Below are positions 1-5,179 of a stretch of DNA of 5,263 bases, piece after piece. Position 1 is the first letter of the stretch. Each line of letters starts with the position of its first letter. The translations under genes were made by a program, and so were the position numbers. Origin of the DNA: Thiohalobacter sp. (lineage in GTDB: Bacteria > Pseudomonadota > Gammaproteobacteria > DSM-19610). Location of the stretch: assembly GCA_027010005.1 (NCBI GenBank), contig JALVCM010000053.1, positions 1-5,263 on the forward strand, written 5' to 3'. The notes below the pieces were generated by a model, which worked only from the letters and a program-made list of their open reading frames with translations, made no database searches and had not been told where the DNA came from.

Positions 1-24
1 ACGGGTCAGGTTTACATTACCCGT
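1..24 (-). other. Weak inverted repeat after trpS, possibly a terminator cut by the window edge
   Basis: The hexamers ACGGGT (1-6) and ACCCGT (19-24) are perfect reverse complements separated by 12 nt. They lie 23 bp beyond the trpS stop codon in the direction of transcription. Any T-run needed for an intrinsic terminator would fall outside the window, and the stem could extend past the edge. With only 6 bp and a long loop it may be chance. The rest of 1-47 is AT-richer non-coding sequence with no other feature that I can support. Confidence 0.2.
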
Positions 25-47
25 ATGAAGGTTTAAGTGAAATTTCT

Positions 48-1256
48 CTAGTATTTCAAACCAATTACGGACCTTACTTCAGCCATTGTCTCTTCTGCGG
101 CATCACGCGCGGCCTCGCCGCCCTCGTGCAGGATATTGCGCACCAGCTGCGGGTCTTCCTCGAATTCACGGGCGCGCTCGCGGATCGGTGCCAGTTCGCT
201 GCGTATGGCGTCAATGATCGGCTGCTTGCAGTCCAGGCAGCCGATACCGGCCGAGGTGCAGCCCTCGCGCACCCACTGCTGGCGTTTGTCGTCCGAGTAC
301 ACCTGGTGCAGCTGGAAGACCGGGCACTTGTCCGGGTTCCCGGGGTCGTCGCGGCGCACGCGCGCCGGGTCGGTGGGCATGGTGCGGAGTTTCTTTTCGA
401 TCTCGTCCGGGTCGTCACGCAGGGCAATGGTGTTGCCGTAGGACTTGGACATTTTCTGCCCGTCCAGGCCGGGCATTTTCGAGGCCGGTGTCAGCAGCGC
501 CTGCGGTTCGGGCAGGATGATGCGGCCACCGCCTTCGAGATAGCCGAACAGCCGCTCACGATCACCCATGGCCAGGTTGCCCTGGCCATCCAGCAGCGCA
601 CGGCCGGTTTCCAGTGCCTCGCTGTCGCCCTGCTCCTGGTAACGCTTGCGCAGTTCCCGGTACAGTTTGGCGTTCTTCTTGCCCATCTTCTTGATGGCGG
701 CGTCGGCCTTGTCCTCGAAGTCCGGTTCACGGCCATAGAGGTGGTTGAAGCGGCGCGCCACTTCACGCGTCAGTTCCACGTGCGCCACCTGGTCTTCACC
801 GACCGGCACGGAACCGGCGCGATAGATGAGGATATCGGCGCTTTGCAACAGCGGGTACCCGAGGAAACCATAGGTTGCGAGGTCGCGTTCGCGGAGTTTT
901 TCCTGCTGGTCCTTGTAGCTTGGCACACGTTCCAGCCAGCCCAGCGGGGTGATCATGGACAACAGCAGGTGCAGCTCGGCGTGTTGCGGTACGTCGGACT
1001 GCACAAACAGCTTTGCACTGGCCGGGTTGACACCGGCGGCCAGCCAGTCGATGACCATGTCCAGCACGCTTTCACTGATGATTTGCGGGTCTTCATAGTG
1101 GGTGGTCAGGGCGTGCCAGTCGGCAACAAAAAAGTAGCACTCGTACTCGTGCTGCAGATTCACCCAGTTTTTCAGTACGCCGTGGTAGTGGCCCAGGTGC
1201 AGGCGGCCGGTCGGCCGCATGCCGGACAGTACCCGGTTGTCAGTTGCGCTAGCCAA
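48..1256 (-). CDS. trpS: Tryptophan--tRNA ligase (TrpRS), long form with tetracysteine motif
   Basis: This cytoplasmic class I aminoacyl-tRNA synthetase charges tRNA-Trp with tryptophan using ATP. The 402-aa product shows the HIGH-type signature HLGH at residues 20-23, inside a typical N-terminal run (RVLSGMRPTGRLHLGH), and KMSKS at 268-272. The GEDQ stretch at 153-156 is also typical. E. coli TrpRS has 334 aa. The extra length is explained by an insertion of about 67 residues between RFN (169-171) and KMSKS, beginning with a basic helical stretch (KKMGKKNAKLYRELRKRYQ, 189-207). Four cysteines (311, 333, 340, 343; spacing C-x21-C-x6-C-x2-C) closely match the [4Fe-4S] motif that I recall from Thermotoga maritima TrpRS (x22-x6-x2). 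The start is TTG at 1256-1254: an in-frame TGA lies at 1265-1263, AAGGAG lies 10 nt upstream, and the next ATG (codon 13) falls inside the conserved N-terminus. It is the last gene of the leftward operon in this window, 31 nt after the M50 peptidase gene. Confidence 0.97.
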   Translation of the reverse strand: MASATDNRVLSGMRPTGRLHLGHYHGVLKNWVNLQHEYECYFFVADWHALTTHYEDPQIISESVLDMVIDWLAAGVNPASAKLFVQSDVPQHAELHLLLSMITPLGWLERVPSYKDQQEKLRERDLATYGFLGYPLLQSADILIYRAGSVPVGEDQVAHVELTREVARRFNHLYGREPDFEDKADAAIKKMGKKNAKLYRELRKRYQEQGDSEALETGRALLDGQGNLAMGDRERLFGYLEGGGRIILPEPQALLTPASKMPGLDGQKMSKSYGNTIALRDDPDEIEKKLRTMPTDPARVRRDDPGNPDKCPVFQLHQVYSDDKRQQWVREGCTSAGIGCLDCKQPIIDAIRSELAPIRERAREFEEDPQLVRNILHEGGEAARDAAEETMAEVRSVIGLKY

Positions 1257-1266
1257 GGTCGATCAG

Positions 1267-1272
1267 CTCCTT
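1267..1272 (-). promoter_or_regulatory. Ribosome binding site of trpS supporting a TTG start
   Basis: The minus strand reads AAGGAG here, followed by 10 nt and then TTG (1256-1254). This is the clearest Shine-Dalgarno sequence of the leftward operon. It lies in the AT-rich 31-nt gap after the peptidase stop codon and supports the non-ATG start. Confidence 0.75.
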
Positions 1273-1287
1273 AATAAATTTTCACAG

Positions 1288-2001
1288 TCATGACATCAGG
1301 GCGCCCAGCAGTCGGTCGAACTGCCAGACTTGCAGGCCGGAAGCCGATACCATGATCCCCAGTACGATATTCATCATCGGCCGCATCAACCACCCCAGCG
1401 ATCCGGTCATCAACAGGAAAATCAGTATCCAGAAACCGTAGGGCTCAATGCGCGAAAACGGGATGGCGTAACGGGTCGGCAACAGGCCGGTCAACACGCG
1501 CCCGCCGTCCAGCGGCGGCAGTGGCAACATGTTCAGGACCGCCAGTACGGTGTTGATCAGCATGCCGGCCACCCCCATCAGCAACAAGGGCAGGGCCATG
1601 CTGTTGCCTGCCGACAGCCCCAGTGCAATATGTGTCACCAGTGCCCAGCCGAGTCCCATCACCAGGTTGACCGCCGGGCCGGCGGCGGCTACCCACACCA
1701 TGTCCTGTTTCGGACGCCGCAGGTTACGCCAGTCCACCGGGACCGGTTTGGCCCAGCCGAACACGAAACCACCGGGCATCAGCAACATCAGTCCGGGCAC
1801 CAGGATGGTTCCGACCGGGTCGATATGACGCAGCGGGTTAAACGACAGCCGGCCCATCATCTCGGCCGTGTGGTCGCCAAACAGGCGCGCGACCCAGCCG
1901 TGGGCGACTTCGTGGACAGTAATGGCGAACAGCACCGGTAATAACCAGGCAGTGATCTTCTGCACCAGTGTCAGGTTCTGCATAAAAACGGTTTGCAACA
2001 T
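1288..2001 (-). CDS. Site-2-protease-like M50 family membrane metallopeptidase
   Basis: This is a 237-aa integral membrane zinc metallopeptidase of family M50, in the short subgroup without a PDZ domain. The zinc-binding HExxH is HEVAH (30-34), inside the first hydrophobic helix. The third zinc ligand is expected in the NMLPLPPLDGGR segment (157-168), with Asp165. Other family landmarks are FNPLRHIDPVGT (54-65), FGWAKPVPV (81-89) and AAGPAVNL (106-113). Hydrophobic stretches near 15-33, 62-80, 103-130, 135-158 and 188-222 fit a multi-pass inner-membrane protein. The substrate cannot be told from sequence. The ATG at 2001-1999 lies 1 nt after the yciO stop codon, and GAGGA (2013-2017) within the yciO end sits 11 nt upstream, so translation is probably coupled. 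Met7 has no good ribosome binding site. Members of this family often sit beside trpS or scpAB in Proteobacteria (recalled), but no physiological role is established for this subgroup that I know of. Confidence 0.93.
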   Translation of the reverse strand: MLQTVFMQNLTLVQKITAWLLPVLFAITVHEVAHGWVARLFGDHTAEMMGRLSFNPLRHIDPVGTILVPGLMLLMPGGFVFGWAKPVPVDWRNLRRPKQDMVWVAAAGPAVNLVMGLGWALVTHIALGLSAGNSMALPLLLMGVAGMLINTVLAVLNMLPLPPLDGGRVLTGLLPTRYAIPFSRIEPYGFWILIFLLMTGSLGWLMRPMMNIVLGIMVSASGLQVWQFDRLLGALMS

Positions 2002-2002
2002 C

Positions 2003-2623
2003 TCAGAAAAATTCCTCGACCGGCCCTTTGCCGCGGCGGGTCACTTCAGGTACATCGCCGGTCAGGTCGACGACCGTGGTCGGTTCGATGCCACAATGCC
2101 CGCCATCGATCACCAGATCAAGCTGGTGTTCGAGTTTTTCGCGAATATCCTCGGCATCGGTTTCGGGAAAGTCACTGCCGGGTAAAATCAGGGTCACGCT
2201 CATGACCGGTTGGCCGAGTTCGGCCAGCAGCGCCGTCACCACATTGTGTGCCGGTACACGGATACCGATCGTCTTGCGCTTTTTATGTTGCAGACGGTTC
2301 GGCACCACCGCAGTTGCCCGCAGGATAAACGTGTAGGGTCCCGGTGTATGCGACTTCAGAAACCGGTAGGCATAATTACTGACGCGCGCATAGTTGGCAA
2401 TCTCCGACAGGTCGCGGCACAGCAGGGTGAAGTTGTGTTTTTTGTCGAGGTGGCGAATGCGCTGGATGCGTTCCACGGCCGCCTTGTCGTCGAGATGACA
2501 GACCAGCGCGTAACAGGAATCGGTCGGCACGGCGACCACCCCGCCTTCACGGATGATCTGCGCCGCCTGCCGGACCAGTCGCGGTTGCGGGTTGTCCGGG
2601 TGGATCTCGAATAACTGGCTCAT
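2003..2623 (-). CDS. yciO: YciO-type YrdC/Sua5-fold protein
   Basis: The 206-aa product matches E. coli YciO in length and closely along its sequence, starting with MSQLFEIHPDNPQPRL and including PTDSCYAL (33-40), NFTLLCRDL (64-72), PGPYTFIL (94-101) and KRKTIGIRVP (115-124). The fold is that of TsaC/YrdC and Sua5, which make threonylcarbamoyl-AMP for tRNA t6A. The family signatures KxR and SxN are absent: the corresponding segments read RHL (57-59) and SVT (142-144). As I recall, E. coli YciO does not replace TsaC in vivo, so a t6A synthase label would be over-annotation; it probably binds a nucleotide or RNA. The ATG at 2623-2621 overlaps the rnm stop codon (ATGA). A longer frame from 2665 adds 14 residues that only re-read the rnm 3' end. 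There is no strong ribosome binding site, so initiation probably depends on coupling to rnm. Confidence 0.93.
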   Translation of the reverse strand: MSQLFEIHPDNPQPRLVRQAAQIIREGGVVAVPTDSCYALVCHLDDKAAVERIQRIRHLDKKHNFTLLCRDLSEIANYARVSNYAYRFLKSHTPGPYTFILRATAVVPNRLQHKKRKTIGIRVPAHNVVTALLAELGQPVMSVTLILPGSDFPETDAEDIREKLEHQLDLVIDGGHCGIEPTTVVDLTGDVPEVTRRGKGPVEEFF

Positions 2624-3468
2624 GCGGCGAGCGGCCAGCCATCCGCCTGCCAGATCGGTGTACAACCGTCCGGTAACCCGCGTAACCGTCCCAGCTCTAC
2701 CCAGGGTTTTTCCGGGCCGTGGTAATCGGACCCGCAGGAAGCAAACAGATCGTTTGTCCTGGCGACTGCGGCCATGTGCAGGGTTTCATCCCGCGAATGG
2801 CTGCCGGACACCACTTCGATACCCACGCCACCGGCTGCCTGAAATTCGCTGACCAGCCGGTTGAGCTTGCTGCGTGTCAGGCCGTAACGCGCCGGGTGTG
2901 CGATGACCGGCAGACCGCCGGCATCGCGTATCCAGCCCAGCGCATCTTCCATCGACGCCCACTGCCCGCCCACGAAGCCCGGTTTGCCGCGCACCAGGTA
3001 GTGTCGGAAAACATCGCGCACCGACGCGGCACGCCCCGCCTCGACCAGAAAGTGCGCAAAATGGGTGCGGCTGAGGATGCCGCCCCGGCAATGTTTCTGC
3101 GCGCCCTTCAGGGCACCGGTAATGCCGTTCTTCTCCAGTTTGCGGGCAATTTCTTCCGCGCGCCAGACCCGGTAATCCTGCAATCCGGCCAGCCCGTCGA
3201 GCAACGGCTGATGATCGGGACTGATATTTAACCCTAATACATGAAGGGTCATATGCCGCCAGCTGACGGATATTTCCACGCCGGGTATCAGGGATAAGCC
3301 GACCGCCTGCGCTGCGGCCTGCGCCTCGGCGACACCGGCCAGCGTATCGTGATCGGTCAGCGCCAGCACATCCACGCCGGCCGCACGGGCCTGCTCCAGC
3401 AGCGTGGCCGGGGCCAGTGTGCCGTCAGAAGCTGTTGAATGACTGTGTAAATCGTAGCAAACGTCCAT
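2620..3468 (-). CDS. rnm: PHP-domain phosphoesterase, RNase AM (Rnm/YciV/TrpH) family
   Basis: The 282-aa protein is the likely ortholog of E. coli RNase AM (293 aa), a 5'-3' exoribonuclease reported to trim the 5' ends of rRNAs. Members of this family also hydrolyse 3',5'-bisphosphonucleotides. Metal-ligand motifs of the PHP domain appear in order: DLHSHST (6-12; His8, His10) with Asp15, LTDHD (37-41; His40), PGVEIS (62-67; Glu65), His76, VIAHPARYG (188-196; His191), GSHS (222-225; His224) and GSDYH (246-250; Asp248, His250). The central part (about 90-170) is the family's inserted domain. The active site looks complete. The ATG at 3468-3466 puts DLHSHS close to the N-terminus as usual for the family; no clear Shine-Dalgarno precedes it. 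It is the first gene of the leftward operon, and its stop codon overlaps the yciO start. The rnm-yciO pairing is also found in E. coli. Confidence 0.94.
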   Translation of the reverse strand: MDVCYDLHSHSTASDGTLAPATLLEQARAAGVDVLALTDHDTLAGVAEAQAAAQAVGLSLIPGVEISVSWRHMTLHVLGLNISPDHQPLLDGLAGLQDYRVWRAEEIARKLEKNGITGALKGAQKHCRGGILSRTHFAHFLVEAGRAASVRDVFRHYLVRGKPGFVGGQWASMEDALGWIRDAGGLPVIAHPARYGLTRSKLNRLVSEFQAAGGVGIEVVSGSHSRDETLHMAAVARTNDLFASCGSDYHGPEKPWVELGRLRGLPDGCTPIWQADGWPLAA

Positions 3469-3475
3469 CCGGCCT

Positions 3476-3481
3476 ATTGTA
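3476..3481 (-). promoter_or_regulatory. Possible -10 box for the leftward rnm operon
   Basis: The minus strand reads TACAAT (5 of 6 matches to TATAAT), ending 7 nt before the rnm ATG. No recognisable -35 box stands 16-18 bp upstream (AAGCGC at 17 bp). If it is used, the mRNA would be almost leaderless, which would fit the missing ribosome binding site of rnm. This rests on a single hexamer and is tentative. Confidence 0.25.
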
Positions 3482-3485
3482 CCGG

Positions 3486-3503
3486 AGCGCCGCGCCTGGC
3501 GCT
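3486..3503. promoter_or_regulatory. Dyad AGCGCC-N6-GGCGCT in the divergent promoter region
   Basis: This is a perfect 6-bp inverted repeat with a 6-nt spacer. It lies 4 bp upstream of the TACAAT box of the rnm operon. In RNA the stem can extend by a G-U and a G-C pair. It could be an operator half of a divergent control region or a GC-rich coincidence; I cannot assign a binding protein. Confidence 0.3.
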
Positions 3504-3516
3504 TCCCCCTGCGGGA

Positions 3517-3534
3517 ATACCGCCAATCCGGTAT
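3517..3534. promoter_or_regulatory. Dyad ATACCG-N6-CGGTAT overlapping a plus-strand -10 box
   Basis: This is a perfect 6-bp inverted repeat with a 6-nt spacer, the same geometry as the dyad at 3486-3503. The two centres are 31 bp apart, about three helical turns. It overlaps the first three bases of TATGAT (3532-3537), so a bound protein would block that promoter. The function is inferred from position only. Confidence 0.3.
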
Positions 3535-3537
3535 GAT
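3532..3537 (+). promoter_or_regulatory. Possible -10 box for the rightward yciB operon
   Basis: TATGAT (5 of 6 matches to TATAAT) ends 8 nt before the ATG at 3546. The sequence at the -35 position (CTGCGG at 3509-3514, 17-bp spacing) is a poor match. Use of this box would give an almost leaderless mRNA, consistent with no Shine-Dalgarno before the gene. Tentative. Confidence 0.27.
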
Positions 3538-3545
3538 ATGGCCCT

Positions 3546-4289
3546 ATGTCATTACCCGAACCGACACTGGCCAACCTGCGTGAGGGGCTCTCCGGCGCGC
3601 TTTCCGAACTGCTCGACAGTTACGAGCTGGACACATCCGGCAGCGATGAGAAGACGGCCACACCCCCGGTGCTGGTCGAGACCTTTAAACAGCTGTTCGA
3701 TGCCATGCAGCGCACCGAATACGACGCTGGCAGCGGGAACCAACCCGCCGCCGAGGCTGTCACTGAACTGGGTGAATATGCACTGGGTTTATTTGAAGAA
3801 ACACTGGACTGGGCCACCCGGCTCAGGCTTCCCGAGGTTCATCAGGACTTGCAGGTACAGACAATCAGTATGGCGCGCTGGATCGGCCGGCACGGGGGTA
3901 ATATCCAGTTGCTGGAGCCCGTCGTTGACGCCCTTGCGCAACAGGCCAACACGACCAGTGAGCCCGGCGAACTGCTGGCCCTGTACCGGGCCATGGGTGA
4001 AGTCATCGATGCCACGGCGGATTTTATCCGCCAGGACCTGGAAAAGAGCAACCCGGGCCGGCCGTGGCGGGTATTGCAGATGAATCGGGCCATTGTCGCC
4101 ACACGCACACACCAGCCGGACGCCATGGATACTGCCTTCCAGGCACTGGTCAGTTACCTGCCGCAGGATGCGTCGAAGTTCTTTTCCGAAGGCATGGAAC
4201 AGATGGACTTGCTAAACTACCCGTCCCATGTCCGCGAAGTCATGGACCGCTATTACCGCAAATGGAGCATTGACCGGACACTGCACTGA
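3546..4289 (+). CDS. Uncharacterised helical protein, first gene of the yciB operon
   Basis: I do not recognise a named family for this 247-aa product. It has no signal peptide, membrane segment or cysteine, is rich in acidic residues and Leu/Ala, and looks almost entirely alpha-helical and cytoplasmic. A short low-complexity linker (30-40, Ser/Thr/Asp) separates an N-terminal helix from the rest. The parts that look most like conserved blocks are GEYALGLFEETLDWA (76-90), WRVLQMNRAIVATRTH (174-189) and a C-terminal region from PQDASKFF (206-213) through LNYPSHVREVMDRYYRKW (223-240). No catalytic motif is evident. The start is secure: ATG at 3546 has an in-frame TGA at 3534-3536 and no earlier start between. 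No ribosome binding site is visible. The coding call is supported by full-length extension, normal codon use and position between a promoter region and yciB, 42 nt upstream of that gene. A role linked to the envelope or division is only guilt by association. Confidence 0.85.
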   Translation: MSLPEPTLANLREGLSGALSELLDSYELDTSGSDEKTATPPVLVETFKQLFDAMQRTEYDAGSGNQPAAEAVTELGEYALGLFEETLDWATRLRLPEVHQDLQVQTISMARWIGRHGGNIQLLEPVVDALAQQANTTSEPGELLALYRAMGEVIDATADFIRQDLEKSNPGRPWRVLQMNRAIVATRTHQPDAMDTAFQALVSYLPQDASKFFSEGMEQMDLLNYPSHVREVMDRYYRKWSIDRTLH

Positions 4290-4331
4290 CAGCGCAGGCA
4301 TTTGCCAGAACATGAGAGCACCAACGTCATA

Positions 4332-4880
4332 ATGAAGTTTCTTTACGATTTTTTCCCCATCCTGCTGTTTTTTATCGCCTACAAGCTGGGTGATATCTAC
4401 ACGGCAACAGCTGTCGCGATTGCCGCCGCCGCGCTACAGACACTGGTGTTCTGGATACGCCACCGCCGCTTTGAAAAGATGCACCTCATCACCTTCGGCC
4501 TGTTGCTGTTCTTTGGCGGGCTGACCCTGTTGCTGCGCGACCCGGTGTTTATCAAATGGAAGCCCAGCGTCGTCAACTGGCTGTTTGCCGCGGTCTTCCT
4601 TGGCAGTCACTGGATTGGTGAGAAACCGATCGTCGAGCGCATGATGCGCCACGCCATCCAGGCACCGCACCCGGTCTGGCTGCGCCTCAGCTGGATGTGG
4701 ATCACCTTCTTCATCAGCATCGGCCTGCTGAACCTGTATGTCGCCTACAGCTACTCGGAAGAGACCTGGGTGAATTTCAAGCTGTTCGGCATGCTCGGCA
4801 TTACCTTTGCCTTCGTCATCGGCCAGGGTTTCTACCTGGGGCGTTACATGATCGAGGAAAAGCCCGAGGAAGGCTCCTGA
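4332..4880 (+). CDS. yciB: Inner-membrane septation protein A (YciB/IspZ)
   Basis: This 182-aa multi-pass inner-membrane protein of the YciB/IspZ family (E. coli YciB has 179 aa) is linked in enterobacteria to cell-envelope synthesis, intracellular septation and interaction with elongation and division proteins. Family landmarks are the N-terminal [14 protein letters not shown] (1-14), [10 protein letters not shown] (18-27), [10 protein letters not shown] (61-70) with FIKWKP (73-78), EKPIVERMM (97-105) and [10 protein letters not shown] (144-153). Hydrophobic segments near 3-17, 22-41, 51-68, 80-95, 117-138 and 148-169 give five or six membrane passes. I chose the ATG at 4332 because it aligns with the E. 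coli N-terminus. A TTG at 4302 would add ten polar residues with no homology and no better ribosome binding site. The stop codon shares one base with the yciI start (TGATG). Confidence 0.94.
   Translation: MKFLYDFFPILLFFIAYKLGDIYTATAVAIAAAALQTLVFWIRHRRFEKMHLITFGLLLFFGGLTLLLRDPVFIKWKPSVVNWLFAAVFLGSHWIGEKPIVERMMRHAIQAPHPVWLRLSWMWITFFISIGLLNLYVAYSYSEETWVNFKLFGMLGITFAFVIGQGFYLGRYMIEEKPEEGS
4866..4873 (+). promoter_or_regulatory. Ribosome binding site of yciI inside the yciB 3' end
   Basis: GAGGAAGG ends 6 nt before the yciI ATG at 4880. It lies within the last codons of yciB, so yciI translation is both coupled and independently primed. It is the strongest Shine-Dalgarno sequence in the rightward operon. 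Confidence 0.7.
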
Positions 4881-5179
4881 TGCTGTACGCCTTTATCAGC
4901 CAGGACAAACCCGGCACGCTGGACCAGCGTCTGTCGGCACGACCCGCGCATGTCGAACGTCTGCAGGTGCTGAAAAATGAAGGCCGCCTGATACTCGCCG
5001 GCCCCCACCCGGCCATCGACAGTGAAGACCCGGGTGAAGCCGGTTTTACCGGCAGCCTGGTGGTCGCGGAATTTGATTCGCTTGCAGAGGCACACCAGTG
5101 GGCGGATGCCGACCCTTATGTCAGCGCCGGCGTGTATGATCGCATCGACGTCAAACCCTTTAGAATGGTACTGCCCTGA
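4880..5179 (+). CDS. yciI: YciI family protein
   Basis: The 99-aa product is a single-domain YciI protein (E. coli YciI has 98 aa) with a ferredoxin-like dimeric alpha/beta fold; the cellular role is unknown. It matches the E. coli protein nearly end to end: [13 protein letters not shown] (17-29) with the conserved His24 proposed as an active-site residue, [15 protein letters not shown] (34-48), [10 protein letters not shown] (50-59), AEFDSL (63-68), [16 protein letters not shown] (74-89) and VKPF (91-94). Position 33, Asp in the E. coli protein as I recall it, is Asn here. The ATG shares a base with the yciB stop codon, and the bolA start follows the yciI stop codon directly. YciI genes often sit beside yciB in Gammaproteobacteria, which hints at a shared process but does not define it. 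Confidence 0.95.
   Translation: MLYAFISQDKPGTLDQRLSARPAHVERLQVLKNEGRLILAGPHPAIDSEDPGEAGFTGSLVVAEFDSLAEAHQWADADPYVSAGVYDRIDVKPFRMVLP

Noticed and set aside
126..1274. Long plus-strand open frame of 382 codons opposite trpS
   Set aside because: It is antisense to an unambiguous TrpRS with all motifs. GC-rich codon bias keeps the opposite frame open, and the translation resembles no family.
1330..1941. Plus-strand frame of 203 codons opposite the M50 peptidase
   Set aside because: The product is very rich in Gln, His and Arg, typical of an antisense shadow, and the minus-strand gene has clear catalytic motifs.
2624..2665. Fourteen-codon N-terminal extension of yciO
   Set aside because: It overlaps the rnm coding end and has no homology. 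MSQ at 2623 aligns with the E. coli YciO start and gives the same 206-aa length.
4297..4306. Small dyad GGCA-TT-TGCC between the unknown gene and yciB
   Set aside because: A 4-bp stem with a 2-nt loop and no following T-run is too short to be a terminator or operator, and the genes appear co-transcribed.
4302..4331. TTG start ten codons upstream of yciB
   Set aside because: The extra polar residues do not match the family N-terminus, and there is no convincing ribosome binding site.
4867..4878. AGGA-N4-TCCT that could hide the yciI ribosome binding site
   Set aside because: Four base pairs with a 4-nt loop would be unstable during translation of yciB, and the sequence is constrained by coding.
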